A DNA stretch of 64,000 bases from Fodinicurvata sediminis DSM 21159 (GTDB lineage Bacteria; Pseudomonadota; Alphaproteobacteria; Kiloniellales; DSM-21159): positions 124,001 through 188,000 of the forward strand of contig NZ_ATVH01000016.1 in NCBI RefSeq assembly GCF_000420625.1, read 5' to 3'. This document shows positions 19,589 to 28,826 of the stretch, in pieces; the first letter of the stretch is position 1; the number at the start of each line of letters is the position of its first letter. A program made the position numbers and the translations under genes. The notes below the pieces were generated by a model. It did not search any database and was not told the DNA's origin. It worked only from the letters and a program-made list of their open reading frames with translations.

Positions 19589-20062
19589 TCAACCCGTTTT
19601 GCCGCCCCGCAGTTTTGCGATCGCCTCACAGACTGCCTCGAAGGGCAGCAAAGCCGATCCATGGCGGTGACGCATGTCGATGGCAGGTAACAGCAGTTCC
19701 AGATCCTTCCAGTCTCCCTGTGGCGCATCTGCTTTCTGTTTCAGCATCTGGCGCACCTGTTCGCTGATACGCTCGGCTTCGGCAAAGGACTTTCCCGGAA
19801 GCTGCCGTGCCAGCACCGCGGTTCCCAGCTGCCCAAGGGAGCAGGCCCTAACGGCGTAGCCGATATCCGTGACGGTTTCTCCATCGACCGCTAGGTCAAG
19901 CGTCATGGTGCTGCCGCAGATCGGGCTGCGCTGTTCCACGGTGACATCGGGCCGCTCAAGAGGACGGTCATGCTCCACCTCGCGTGTCAGCTCATGCAGC
20001 CGCTTGCTGTAGAGTTCCAGCAGATCATCATCCAAGGGGGCGCTCACACTGCTCTCCGCCAT
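19589..20062 (-). CDS. Iron-sulfur cluster assembly scaffold-like protein
   Basis: A 157-residue IscU/SufU-fold protein. Cys49 (SPICGSTMTLDL) and Cys74 (VRACSLGQL) match two cluster-ligand positions of IscU. The third site reads as a His-rich RHRHGSALLPF segment, with a further cysteine at 145. This pattern is seen in a subgroup annotated as scaffold proteins in alphaproteobacteria. It is not next to isc or suf genes, so its role in cluster assembly is inferred from family only. Confidence 0.82.
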   Translation of the reverse strand: MAESSVSAPLDDDLLELYSKRLHELTREVEHDRPLERPDVTVEQRSPICGSTMTLDLAVDGETVTDIGYAVRACSLGQLGTAVLARQLPGKSFAEAERISEQVRQMLKQKADAPQGDWKDLELLLPAIDMRHRHGSALLPFEAVCEAIAKLRGGKTG

Positions 20063-20152
20063 GTTCCGGCAATCATTTCTGACCTCTAAGGTATTCAGCC
20101 CTTCACCGGCTCGACAAGGGAAAGTTCCGGTGGATTGCCGGTTTCCCAGCCG

Positions 20153-21283
20153 TTACTCAGCGGGTACAAGCCTCAGGATCTCGGCATCTGAGTCGTCGAT
20201 CACGACGTATAGGTACCCTTCCGGGCCACTACGGACATCCCGGATCCGCTGGCCGCGATCCTCCAGCAGCCGTTCCTCGTCAACGATTTCCTCGCCCTCG
20301 ATTTCCAGGCGGGTCAGGTGGGTCATGGCAAGCGCGCCGACAAAGAGGTCGCCGCGCCATTCGGGAAAGTGGTCTCCGTCATAGAAAGCCATGCCCGAGG
20401 GCGCGATCGAAGGTGTCCAGTGGAGCAGTGGCTGCTCCATGCCCTCCTTCTCGGTGCCTTCACCGATGGTGCCGCCGGAATAGGCCATACCATAGGTGAT
20501 GACCGGCCAGCCGTAATTCAGGCCCTTCTCGGGGATATTGAGCTCGTCGCCCCCTCTGGGGCCATGTTCATGCTCCCACAGCACGCCGGTTTCGGGATGC
20601 AGGGTAAGGCCCTGCGGGTTGCGGTGGCCGTACGAGAAGATCTCGGGCCGAGCATCGTCTCGGTCGGTGAAGGGGTTGCCTTCGGGAATGCTGCCGTCGT
20701 CGTGCAGACGAATCAGCGAGCCGGCGTGATCATCGATATCCTGGGCCCGGTCTTTCTCGCCGCGATCGCCCACCGTGATGAAGAGGTAGCCATCGCGGTC
20801 AAAGGCCAGACGCGAGCCGAAGTGCCGTGTCGCTCCCGAGAAAGGCTCCGCCGTGAAAATCCGCTCCAGGTTCTCCAGGCGATCGTCTTCGAAGCGCGCG
20901 CGGCTGACCGCCGTGGTCATGCCGTTCCCACCGGAAATGGAATGACTGATGTAGATCAGGCGATTGTTTTCGAAATCGGGATGTAGCGCGATGTCCAGAA
21001 GGCCGCCTTGGCCGCGTGCGGCAACATCGGGCGTGCCCGGAACGAGATCAGGGACCAAGGTGCCATCGCTTTCCAGGATGCGCAGGCGTCCCGGACGCTC
21101 CGTCACGAGCATGCGGCCGTCCGGCAGGAAAGCCAGGGCCCAAGGGTGTTCGAGACCTTCCGTGAAGGTCTGGACCTGGAACTCGGCCTGCTGTGTTGAA
21201 TGCCTGTCCTGGGCAAGAGATGCAGGCGCCAGGACCATGCCGGCCAGAAGTGCGGGGATCAGGGGACGGAATGATTTCTTCAT
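20153..21283 (-). CDS. PQQ-dependent aldose sugar dehydrogenase (YliI-like)
   Basis: Periplasmic beta-propeller enzyme (376 residues) oxidising aldoses with pyrroloquinoline quinone. A signal peptide ends near SLAQ at residue 25. Family landmarks are LEHPWALAFLPDGRMLVTER, GQGGLLDIALHPDF, GHRNPQGLTLHP and WEHEHGPRGGDELN. The ATG at 21283 directly precedes the signal peptide. No PQQ biosynthesis genes are in view. The gene is divergent from pntAA. Confidence 0.9.
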   Translation of the reverse strand: MKKSFRPLIPALLAGMVLAPASLAQDRHSTQQAEFQVQTFTEGLEHPWALAFLPDGRMLVTERPGRLRILESDGTLVPDLVPGTPDVAARGQGGLLDIALHPDFENNRLIYISHSISGGNGMTTAVSRARFEDDRLENLERIFTAEPFSGATRHFGSRLAFDRDGYLFITVGDRGEKDRAQDIDDHAGSLIRLHDDGSIPEGNPFTDRDDARPEIFSYGHRNPQGLTLHPETGVLWEHEHGPRGGDELNIPEKGLNYGWPVITYGMAYSGGTIGEGTEKEGMEQPLLHWTPSIAPSGMAFYDGDHFPEWRGDLFVGALAMTHLTRLEIEGEEIVDEERLLEDRGQRIRDVRSGPEGYLYVVIDDSDAEILRLVPAE

Positions 21284-21520
21284 GGGCCTGTCCATTCTTG
21301 TCTGAAAGCGCTCTACGCGCTGCTTGGGCGCAGCGGACAAGGAATTTCGATCTGAGTCTAATCTGGTATGATCTCCCATTCTTGCCAGGGTTATCTTGTG
21401 CGTTGGTAGGTGGTTCGCGATCTGCAGCCCCTTGTACTGAAACCACTGGCGGGGCATGCTGTCTTAATACTTGTATGGTGCCGGGCCCCATTCCCGGCCC
21501 GGTCAACAGGGGGGCAAGAG

Positions 21521-22717
21521 ATGAAAGTCGCGGTTGCCAAGGAGCGACAGACAGGAGAGGCGCGCGTTGCCGCGACTCCCGACAGCGTGAAGAAAATGGT
21601 GTCGCTGGGTATGTCTGTCGTTGTCGAAAGCGGTGCCGGCAGCGGGGCCAGCCTGAACGACACGGCCTACAAGGAGGCCGGCGCCGAGATTGCCAAATCC
21701 GGGAAGACACTGCTGTCCGATGCCGATGTGGTGTTGCGTGTTGCGCGCCCTGAGGCTGACGAGGTCTCGGCCTGTCCCAAGGGCACCTTGCTGATCGGAC
21801 AGATGAGCCCCTATCAGGACCAGCCCGAGCTCGAGAAGCTGATCGATCAGGGTCTGACGGTCTTTTCTCTGGAGTTCCTGCCGCGCATCAGTCGCGCCCA
21901 GGCCATGGACACCCTGTCCTCCCAGGCCAATCTGGCCGGCTACAAGGCGGTCATCGATGCCGCCGCCGAGTACGGACGGGCCCTGCCGATGATGATGACG
22001 GCCGCTGGCCGCATCAATCCTGCCAAGGTTTTGATTATGGGCGCTGGCGTGGCGGGCCTCCAGGCGATTGCTACGGCACGGCGTCTGGGGGGGCGTGTCT
22101 ATGCCACGGATGTTCGTCCTGCCGCCAAGGAGCAGGTCGAATCCCTCGGGGCCGAATTCGTTGCCGTTGAGGACGAGGAGTTCAGGGCGGCCGAGACGGC
22201 CGGCGGCTATGCCAAGGAGATGTCGGACAGTTACAAGAAGAAGCAGGCGGAACTGATCGCCGAGACCATTGCCGACATGGACCTGGTCATCACAACGGCG
22301 CAGATTCCAGGCCGACCGGCGCCGCGCCTGATCGATGAGGCCATGGTGAAGTCCATGCGACCCGGCTCGATCATCTTTGACCTCGCGGCCGAGGGCGGAG
22401 GTAACTGTGCACTGACCCAGCCAGGCAAGCTGGCAACCAAGCATGGTATAAAGATCATGGGCTACTTGAATGTGCCCTCGCGCCTGGCAGCCGATGCCTC
22501 GATGCTCTACGCCAACAACCTCTTCAACTTTCTTTCCCTGCTCTATGACAAGGAAAGCAAGGCCTTGAAGATCGATTGGGACGACGAGATCGTGAAGGGC
22601 ACCTTGCTCGGACGGGATGGCAAGGCCGTGCATTCCGCGTTGACCGGAAAGGCGACAGAACCGGACCAAGCCGCCGACAGCAAGCAGACTTCGGAAGAGG
22701 GGAAGGCCAATGGCTGA
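21521..22717 (+). CDS. pntAA: NAD(P) transhydrogenase subunit alpha, part 1
   Basis: Soluble NAD(H)-binding domain I of proton-translocating transhydrogenase, 398 residues. It opens [18 protein letters not shown] and has the RQD-loop region and the dinucleotide fold [21 protein letters not shown] near residue 170. The ATG at 21521 follows a purine-rich AGGGGGGCAAGAG. It is the first of three genes (pntAA, pntAB, pntB), the split form known from Rhodospirillum. pntAA overlaps pntAB by eight bases. Confidence 0.95.
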   Translation: MKVAVAKERQTGEARVAATPDSVKKMVSLGMSVVVESGAGSGASLNDTAYKEAGAEIAKSGKTLLSDADVVLRVARPEADEVSACPKGTLLIGQMSPYQDQPELEKLIDQGLTVFSLEFLPRISRAQAMDTLSSQANLAGYKAVIDAAAEYGRALPMMMTAAGRINPAKVLIMGAGVAGLQAIATARRLGGRVYATDVRPAAKEQVESLGAEFVAVEDEEFRAAETAGGYAKEMSDSYKKKQAELIAETIADMDLVITTAQIPGRPAPRLIDEAMVKSMRPGSIIFDLAAEGGGNCALTQPGKLATKHGIKIMGYLNVPSRLAADASMLYANNLFNFLSLLYDKESKALKIDWDDEIVKGTLLGRDGKAVHSALTGKATEPDQAADSKQTSEEGKANG

Positions 22718-23126
22718 GGAAAAACTTGTCGATCAGGCCATGGACCTGGCCAATCGCGCGAGCGAGCTTTCCAAGGATATTGCGGCCCTCGGACAGGACG
22801 CCAGCCGCATGGCTGTGGAAAGCACAGGCGGCGCGGGCGGTACTTCAACGCTCGTGGTCGGGTTGACGGTCTTCGTGCTGGCAGTCTTCGTCGGTTACCA
22901 TGTGGTTTGGCGTGTAACGCCGGCTTTGCACTCGCCGCTGATGGGCGTCACCAATGCCATTTCCTCGGTGATCATCGTTGGCGCGTTGATCGCCGCTGGG
23001 ACGGGGGATTACGGCTTCAGCGAGATCATGGGCTTCATCGCCGTGATGCTGGCCAGCGTGAACATCTTCGGCGGGTTCATCGTGACCCATCGCATGCTGT
23101 CCATGTTCAAGAAAAAGCAGAAATAG
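22710..23126 (+). CDS. pntAB: NAD(P) transhydrogenase subunit alpha, part 2
   Basis: Membrane part of the alpha subunit, 138 residues. After a polar N-terminus it has three to four hydrophobic helices; the conserved [15 protein letters not shown] and [25 protein letters not shown] segments form part of the proton channel. It overlaps pntAA and lies 15 bp before pntB. Confidence 0.95.
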   Translation: MAEEKLVDQAMDLANRASELSKDIAALGQDASRMAVESTGGAGGTSTLVVGLTVFVLAVFVGYHVVWRVTPALHSPLMGVTNAISSVIIVGALIAAGTGDYGFSEIMGFIAVMLASVNIFGGFIVTHRMLSMFKKKQK

Positions 23127-23141
23127 GCAGGGGAAAAGACA

Positions 23142-24533
23142 ATGGACAAGGATTTCGCCGCCCTGCTGTATCTCGTGGCTTCGGTTTGCTTCATCCTCGC
23201 ACTGCGGGGGCTGGCGCATCCCGAATCCAGCCGCAACGGCCTGCGGTTCGGTATGGCCGGCATGGCGATTGCCGTGCTGACCACGCTGTTCGTCGTCCCT
23301 GAGGTCAACTTCCTGTTGATCCTGGCGGGCGTGGCTGTTGGCGGCACCATCGGCACGGTGATCGCGCTGCGCATCCAGATGACGGCCCTGCCGCAGCTGG
23401 TGGCAGCCTTCCACTCACTGGTCGGCCTGGCTGCCGTCCTCGTGGCCCTGGCCGCCTTCTACGACCCGGCGGCCTACGGCATCGGATCGCCCGGGGACAT
23501 CAAGGTCAGTTCCCTGATCGAGATGTCCATCGGCACCGCAATCGGCGCCATCACCTTCACCGGCTCCATCGTGGCCTTCGGCAAGCTGCAGGGGCTGGTC
23601 AGCGGCAAGCCGGTGTCCTTCCCCATGCAGCATTGGCTGAACCTGGGGCTGGGTATCATGACGGTTCTGCTGGTTGTCTGGGTCTGCGTGACCCAGGCGG
23701 AACTGCCGTTCTGGCTGATTATCCTGGTGACCCTGGCACTGGGCATCCTGATCATCATTCCCATCGGCGGGGCCGACATGCCGGTGGTGATCTCCATGCT
23801 CAATTCCTATTCCGGCTGGGCGGCCTGCGGGATCGGTTTCACCCTGGAAAACAACCTGCTGATCATCACCGGCGCCTTGGTGGGTGCTGCGGGTGCCATC
23901 CTCAGCTACATCATGTGCAAGGGCATGAACCGCTCCTTCTTCTCGGTCATACTCGGCGGTTTCGGCGGTGAATCGGCCGCTGGCGGCAGCGATGACATGG
24001 ACCGGACCTATCGCCAGGGGGCAGCCGATGACGCCGCCTTCCTGATGCGCAACGCGGACAAGGTCATCATCGTGCCGGGTTATGGCATGGCGGTGGCCCA
24101 GGCCCAGCATGCCCTGCGCGAGATGGTCGACCTGCTGAAGGCGGAAGACGTCGAGGTGAAGTACGCCATTCACCCTGTGGCCGGCCGCATGCCGGGCCAC
24201 ATGAACGTCCTGCTGGCCGAGGCCAATGTGCCTTATGACGAGGTCTTCGAGATGGACGAGATCAACCGCGAATTCGGCGAGACGGACGTGGCCTTCGTGA
24301 TCGGCGCCAACGATGTCACCAACCCCTCGGCCAAGACCGATCCATCCTCGCCCATCTACGGTATGCCTGTGCTGGATGTGGAGAAGGCGCAGAACGTGCT
24401 GTTCGTGAAGCGTTCCATGTCCACGGGCTATGCCGGCGTCGACAACCCTCTGTTCTACATGGACCAGACCATGATGCTGCTGGATGATGCCAAGAAGATG
24501 TGCGAGCACATCGTCAAGGCGCTGGAGCAATAG
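23142..24533 (+). CDS. pntB: NAD(P) transhydrogenase subunit beta
   Basis: Beta subunit (463 residues) with an N-terminal membrane domain of about nine helices and a C-terminal NADP(H)-binding domain III. The domain III motif VIIVPGYGMAVAQAQHA lies near residue 310, and VIGANDVTNPSAKTDPSSPI near 390. The complex uses the proton gradient to reduce NADP+ with NADH and so supplies NADPH for biosynthesis and sulfur assimilation. Confidence 0.97.
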   Translation: MDKDFAALLYLVASVCFILALRGLAHPESSRNGLRFGMAGMAIAVLTTLFVVPEVNFLLILAGVAVGGTIGTVIALRIQMTALPQLVAAFHSLVGLAAVLVALAAFYDPAAYGIGSPGDIKVSSLIEMSIGTAIGAITFTGSIVAFGKLQGLVSGKPVSFPMQHWLNLGLGIMTVLLVVWVCVTQAELPFWLIILVTLALGILIIIPIGGADMPVVISMLNSYSGWAACGIGFTLENNLLIITGALVGAAGAILSYIMCKGMNRSFFSVILGGFGGESAAGGSDDMDRTYRQGAADDAAFLMRNADKVIIVPGYGMAVAQAQHALREMVDLLKAEDVEVKYAIHPVAGRMPGHMNVLLAEANVPYDEVFEMDEINREFGETDVAFVIGANDVTNPSAKTDPSSPIYGMPVLDVEKAQNVLFVKRSMSTGYAGVDNPLFYMDQTMMLLDDAKKMCEHIVKALEQ

Positions 24534-24553
24534 ACGCTTCAATTCAAAGCGTC
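24533..24553. terminator. Short hairpin between convergent pntB and DUF3137 genes
   Basis: A 7-bp perfect stem (24533-24539 with 24547-24553) begins at the last base of the pntB stop codon. There is no T-run on either strand, so it is a weak terminator candidate, perhaps acting with Rho. Confidence 0.3.
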
Positions 24554-24567
24554 CGCTCCAGAACGGG

Positions 24568-25542
24568 TCAGGCGCGGAACGGGGTGGTTTTAAGAAGGTA
24601 ACGGACCGACTGCAGTATACGCGTGAGGCGCTGATCCCACAGATCGGTCAGCGCCTCCGGCGTCCTGGGAGCCGTGAGCGGATGCGGAGCGCGCACAAGC
24701 GGTGATCTGCGATCCACGATCAGATAGAAGGTCTCGTTATTCACTCCGGCCGCTACTGCCTTTTCCCTCATGTTGCTTGTCAAAAGTCCACAGAGGATGC
24801 TTGCGAACGTGGTAGTATCAAGACGCCGTCCTTCGGCTCGACCTATGCCTTCCAGCGCAGTCAGCACCTCAGGTGTGATCCAGGTTCTTGCTTTTTCGGG
24901 AGCATCCGACCGTATCGTGTAGGAATGCGTTTGCGCGAGCTCGCGCATGGGACTGCGCCGTACCTTGGTCCACAGCTTCTGCAGCAGCCGACGCATGAAT
25001 GAGCTGCGCGCGCGCACTGTCGCCGTTATTCCGGTCGTCTGTGGTAGATCAAAACAGAACAAAAGCCCCTTGAACACCACGCGACGTCCGGTTCCCCCTG
25101 TCTGGGTCAAAGTCAAGTCAAACAGTCTGGTTGGTACACCGTCCAGCGAACCGGTCAGTCCGACTGAGACATCGAACCTGTTGTAGTCGGGAAGCAATTC
25201 CAGTTTGTTGGCACCGGCCAGTGCGACCGATGCGTTGCCATCCAGATCGAGAGACTGCAGGTCCGTCAATGTCCAGGCGGCCGGCAGGCCCCTCTTAATG
25301 ACCTGTTCGCGCCAGGCCGTTGGTCCGGCAATCACAATCAGATAGGCCGGCACACCAAGGAACAATGCTGTCAAAACGACAAGCCCGCCCAGGTCCTTGA
25401 TGCCATCGACGCGAACAGCCAGAAGGTATAGTGGGCCGGCTGCAATCAGGCCGGCTACCAGCAGACGCTTAGCCATACGGCGCAGCTCTCGCCGCCGATG
25501 GGGGCCCAGCAGTTGTGCCAGGTCGGTCGTCTGCTCTATCAT
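24568..25542 (-). CDS. DUF3137 membrane protein
   Basis: A 324-residue protein with two hydrophobic helices near residues 30-75 and a long cytoplasmic or periplasmic tail. The segment RRVVFKGLLFCFDLP resembles the core of the DUF3137 family, whose function is unknown. The tail repeats short amphipathic stretches ending in TTPFRA. The start at 25542 (MIEQTTDL) was preferred because sequence upstream overlaps the preceding gene. It is co-directional with the small secreted protein upstream, 35 bp away, so the two probably form a pair. Confidence 0.68.
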   Translation of the reverse strand: MIEQTTDLAQLLGPHRRRELRRMAKRLLVAGLIAAGPLYLLAVRVDGIKDLGGLVVLTALFLGVPAYLIVIAGPTAWREQVIKRGLPAAWTLTDLQSLDLDGNASVALAGANKLELLPDYNRFDVSVGLTGSLDGVPTRLFDLTLTQTGGTGRRVVFKGLLFCFDLPQTTGITATVRARSSFMRRLLQKLWTKVRRSPMRELAQTHSYTIRSDAPEKARTWITPEVLTALEGIGRAEGRRLDTTTFASILCGLLTSNMREKAVAAGVNNETFYLIVDRRSPLVRAPHPLTAPRTPEALTDLWDQRLTRILQSVRYLLKTTPFRA

Positions 25543-25577
25543 TTCAGGTTCATCATCTTTCAATTCCTTGCGTCTGC

Positions 25578-26123
25578 TCAATCCCCAGCGATGAAGCCGG
25601 TCCAGGTTCCATCCGCACGGACCGTCAAGCGATAGCCCGTATAACCGATCTCCGCGGCCTGTCTGTTCCAATCCTCGCGCGTCATAAGCAGGCTGACGTC
25701 AGCGGCCTGGTTCGGGGTCAGTTGCTCGAAGGGCTGTGCAGGCATGTTGGCGATGTAGGGCCACACGAAGGCACCATCCGGTGTGCGTGCCGCGGGAAGC
25801 GCGAGTACCTGTGCCAGCGCGCGCAGTACCGACCGTCCACCTTGACGGTCGGCAAGCCGCTGCCAGTAGGCAATCGGGTCTGAGGCGACAGCATAGCTGA
25901 ACTGGAAGTATTCGGCCTTTTCAAGGATTGGCCGCAAGGCTTGTAGGTCGCCGGCTTGCGCGGCCTTCAGCAGCTTGCTGCGAGTCTGTGCCACGGGTGC
26001 CGGTAGGTCGACCGGCTGGTAAAGGGTGCTTGACCGCTGGTCTGCCACCCCATGGGCACATGCTGCCGCCAGAATAGCCAAGATAACCCCGGAGCCAATG
26101 CCAATCATTCTCCATCTTTGCAT
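25578..26123 (-). CDS. Hypothetical exported protein, possible lipoprotein
   Basis: A 181-residue protein I do not recognise. It starts with a hydrophobic signal (IGIGSGVILAILAAACAHG); the cysteine after LAAA could be lipidated, although the lipobox is imperfect. The remainder is rich in short alpha-helical stretches (TRSKLLKAAQAGDLQALRPIL, reminiscent of an ankyrin-like turn). It precedes the DUF3137 gene on the same strand and faces a divergent secreted-protein gene across an AT-rich gap. Confidence 0.6.
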   Translation of the reverse strand: MQRWRMIGIGSGVILAILAAACAHGVADQRSSTLYQPVDLPAPVAQTRSKLLKAAQAGDLQALRPILEKAEYFQFSYAVASDPIAYWQRLADRQGGRSVLRALAQVLALPAARTPDGAFVWPYIANMPAQPFEQLTPNQAADVSLLMTREDWNRQAAEIGYTGYRLTVRADGTWTGFIAGD

Positions 26124-26370
26124 ACTATCCCCGTAATGATGGGTTCTCCATTAATGGAATATTATTATTATTATATTACAGATACCATGGATTCTGATAC
26201 GTATTTATGTAAAGGTAAACAAATTCGGTGTATGGGGAGCTGAAAACAAAGAATAAACGATGAACTTAAGTTGCCACATACTAGGGATAGCTGGGCACGC
26301 GCCTCTACACCGGAGCGATGCCATGCTTGGCACCGGCCAATACCGACAGGGGCAAGGAGGCACAAAGGGA
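26124..26370. promoter_or_regulatory. AT-rich divergent promoter region
   Basis: This 247-bp gap is far richer in A and T than its surroundings and contains a run of TTA/ATT triplets around 26158-26175. It separates the divergent 25578-26123 and 26371-28080 genes and probably carries promoters for both. No operator symmetry or RNA element is convincing. Confidence 0.45.
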
Positions 26371-28080
26371 ATGCAACGAATATTCAAACCTGGATTAGCG
26401 GGCGCTCTTGTGCTCGCCGCCACCATGGTACTCGGACCTGTGGCCCATGCTGCGAACTGCACCACCGGAGCCAGGGCAGCTGCGGATATCTGGAAGGAAT
26501 ACGACAAGATTGCCAAGAGTGCCGGCTGCGCTGTCGGTACGGCCGGGGCGGCGATCCTGAGTGCCGGCGCGACACTGCCGCAGTCTGCCCAGATCTATAA
26601 GCAGTGCTTCGAGCAAGCGGACAAGATCGACCAGACCAGCCGCAAGATGATCGCCCAGTGGAACAAGCTGAACAAGAATGGTTGGGGCACGATTGGTCCG
26701 CGGGAACTGCGCGTCGGCGGCAGCTATGAAGGCAATATCAAGTCCCAGTTCACGCGCATGTTCATCAGTTCGTCACCGATCGCCGAACCCTTCGTCAAGC
26801 TTCGTATCAAGAAACGGGACGAGCGCGCCAACAAGGGCAAAACCCGCGTGACGGTTTGCTCGTATCCGCCCGGAGGGCCTGGTCACGGTGTCGAGGGCAA
26901 GAAGATCTGGAGCTTTACCATTGCCCCCGGCCGGCAGAACCAGGGCAAGGTTTGGCAGCGCGCCTTTGCCATACCCGGTAATGTGCTGACGGTTGCCTTC
27001 AAGGGACAGAGCGCGGTCAAGGCGATGAAGTACAGACTGGAGGCCGACCGCATCGGGGCCGACCACACTGTATTGATTGCCAGCAGTGATGTTTCCGGAT
27101 CAACTGGTTACGACCTGTCTGTCTCCGACTACCTGGAGCCTGTCGCCGGTACGATTGCGGGCTATTACGCCAGCGTCGATTCCAACGACAGTCGCTCGCG
27201 CAGACGTGCGCGCGGAACTGTCGGTAGCGGCAATGATGCCTACCGTGTTGTCGGCCGGGTGAATGACGTGCAGCTGGACGATCCAAATGCCGCCAATGTT
27301 CTGATCGATGGTAAGCCGCGTGGCAGTGGAGGCCAGCAGGACAATTCTGTCGGTCGTGTCTCGGGTGTTCCCAAGAAAAGCGAAGCTCAGCAGCCCACTG
27401 GAATGGCAGGTGGCTCGAGCCCCAATACCGACAGCGACCATTTTGCCGGCACTTGGGACAGCTCATACGGGGAACTGCAGCTGCATCGGATCGGCCGGTA
27501 CCTGGTAGGTGACTACGCGAGCCAAGGAATCATCGCGGGCAAGGTGACTGATGGCTGCGTCGCGGGTGTCTTCACCAATGGTGGTCGGAACGGCGTGTTC
27601 CGCTGGAAGACTTCCGGAAACGGTCAATTCAATGGCCGCTGGGGTTGGAGCGGTCAAGGGCTGAGCGATTCCTGGAGTGGCCAGCGCACCGGACCGGCTC
27701 CGGACAGGCTGAACAATTTTGCGCGTGGACAAGGAACAACACAGACCATGCAGCAAGACAGAACGGTCTATGACGGCCAGTACAACAGCAATTACGGCCC
27801 CATCACGTTGCTCTCCCGTGATCTCTTCATGGTCGGCGATTACGCCGACAAAGGTATCATGGCCGGCATGTGGGATGGTAACGGCTTTGTTGGGCGCTTT
27901 ACCAACGGTTCTCGGACCGGCTGGTTCGACCTCGAGTTCTTCTCCAAGACCGGCGATTTCCGCAAAGGCCAGTGGGGCTGGGTGGACAACGATAACAGTG
28001 GCAGCTGGACGTTGTCGCAAACCGCCAGTGGCACCTTGCCTGACTTCGGCTCGCTGCCTTCGAGTGTAAGCTGCCGCTAA
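26371..28080 (+). CDS. Secreted protein with a duplicated C-terminal beta module
   Basis: A 569-residue exported protein of unknown function. The signal peptide ends at AHA before NCTTG. Residues 30-340 are unfamiliar and contain several cysteines. Residues about 390-470 and 490-555 are two copies of one module. Shared features are G-[TQ]-[WY]-[DN]-S/N-YG, VGDYA-x-x-GI-x-AG, G-x-F-TNG-x-R-x-G-x-F, G-[RQ]-WGW and a closing SW. The final residues (SLPSSVSCR) add a lone cysteine. AAGGAGG lies upstream of the ATG at 26371. Aromatic-Gly repeats of this kind suggest ligand or surface binding, but no function can be claimed. Confidence 0.8.
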   Translation: MQRIFKPGLAGALVLAATMVLGPVAHAANCTTGARAAADIWKEYDKIAKSAGCAVGTAGAAILSAGATLPQSAQIYKQCFEQADKIDQTSRKMIAQWNKLNKNGWGTIGPRELRVGGSYEGNIKSQFTRMFISSSPIAEPFVKLRIKKRDERANKGKTRVTVCSYPPGGPGHGVEGKKIWSFTIAPGRQNQGKVWQRAFAIPGNVLTVAFKGQSAVKAMKYRLEADRIGADHTVLIASSDVSGSTGYDLSVSDYLEPVAGTIAGYYASVDSNDSRSRRRARGTVGSGNDAYRVVGRVNDVQLDDPNAANVLIDGKPRGSGGQQDNSVGRVSGVPKKSEAQQPTGMAGGSSPNTDSDHFAGTWDSSYGELQLHRIGRYLVGDYASQGIIAGKVTDGCVAGVFTNGGRNGVFRWKTSGNGQFNGRWGWSGQGLSDSWSGQRTGPAPDRLNNFARGQGTTQTMQQDRTVYDGQYNSNYGPITLLSRDLFMVGDYADKGIMAGMWDGNGFVGRFTNGSRTGWFDLEFFSKTGDFRKGQWGWVDNDNSGSWTLSQTASGTLPDFGSLPSSVSCR

Positions 28081-28082
28081 AG

Positions 28083-28120
28083 ATATCCTCCCGGTGCAGC
28101 TTCCCTGCACTGGGAGATAT
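28083..28120 (+). terminator. Long hairpin after the secreted repeat protein
   Basis: A 16-bp stem with one bulged C and one G-T pair begins three bases after the stop codon. It lacks a strong T-run, so it may act as a weak terminator or 3' stabiliser. The rest of the gap to 28264 shows nothing further. Confidence 0.5.
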
Positions 28121-28263
28121 GGCTCCCACCCGGGGAACCCTCTCGGATGACGATCTTCATGGATCCAGCATGTCCCAAGAACCTGATTTCTGATGCTTCA
28201 ATCGGACTCCTGCTCAGGGATCTGCATTCAAATAGCGGAGACTCCATCGAGGATCATCCGCTC

Positions 28264-28815
28264 TCAAAGCTGCTTGTAGAGGATGGTGGCGGGGTCCAGG
28301 CGGTCTTCGTGCGGGTCTCGGGCATAGGCGGGAATGGCGCCCAGGTCGATAAAGCCCAGTGAGAGGTAGAGTTGCTCGGCTGCGCTTCCGGTGGTGGTGT
28401 CCAGAGTGATCAGGCTGCGCCCCAGGCGGCGTGCCTGGGTTTCGGCTTCCTGCATCAACCGGCGGGCCGTGCCGCGTCCGCGATGGTCGGGGTGGACCAT
28501 CAGCTTGGTGATTTCCGCTCTGTGAACCTGATTGGGTGGCATGTCGCAGTCCAACTGGACCGTACCGACCAGTTGCGCGGTGTCTGATGACCTATATGTC
28601 CTGGCGACAAACAGGAAGCGTTGTTGCGTGCCCAGGGCCGGCATGATCCGGTCGCGCCAGAAAGCGCACGCATCATCGACACTGAAAGGCAGGATGAAGT
28701 TGATGTTTGCACCGTCATGGACACAGGCATGCAGCAGCGTCGCCAGCTCCTGCAGGTTGTCTGCTAGCTCATCCTTCGTCAGGCGGTCCAGAGTCACGGA
28801 GGATGTTTCTTGCAT
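28264..28815 (-). CDS. GNAT family N-acetyltransferase
   Basis: A 183-residue cytoplasmic acetyl-CoA-dependent acetyltransferase. The acetyl-CoA loop is HPDHRGRGTARRLM, preceded by the strand EITKLMV, and followed by LDTTTGSAAEQLYLSLGF. The ATG at 28815 lies 11 bp after the XRE gene stop and has AAGGGG upstream. It is the second gene of an operon with a cupin-type regulator, a pairing that suggests the regulator and acetyltransferase share a small-molecule ligand. The acceptor is unknown. Confidence 0.88.
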   Translation of the reverse strand: MQETSSVTLDRLTKDELADNLQELATLLHACVHDGANINFILPFSVDDACAFWRDRIMPALGTQQRFLFVARTYRSSDTAQLVGTVQLDCDMPPNQVHRAEITKLMVHPDHRGRGTARRLMQEAETQARRLGRSLITLDTTTGSAAEQLYLSLGFIDLGAIPAYARDPHEDRLDPATILYKQL

Positions 28816-28826
28816 GGTCGTACCCC

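Noticed and set aside
21503-24542. Long minus-strand open frames of 388 and 375 codons
   Set aside because: Antisense to pntAA and pntB; His/Gly-rich shadow translations.
26158-26175. TTA/ATT triplet run considered as a phase-variable microsatellite
   Set aside because: Short and imperfect, and not within a reading frame or between recognisable promoter elements.
28147-28362. 71-codon plus-strand open frame
   Set aside because: Overlaps the end of the GNAT gene and has no ribosome-binding site or family match.
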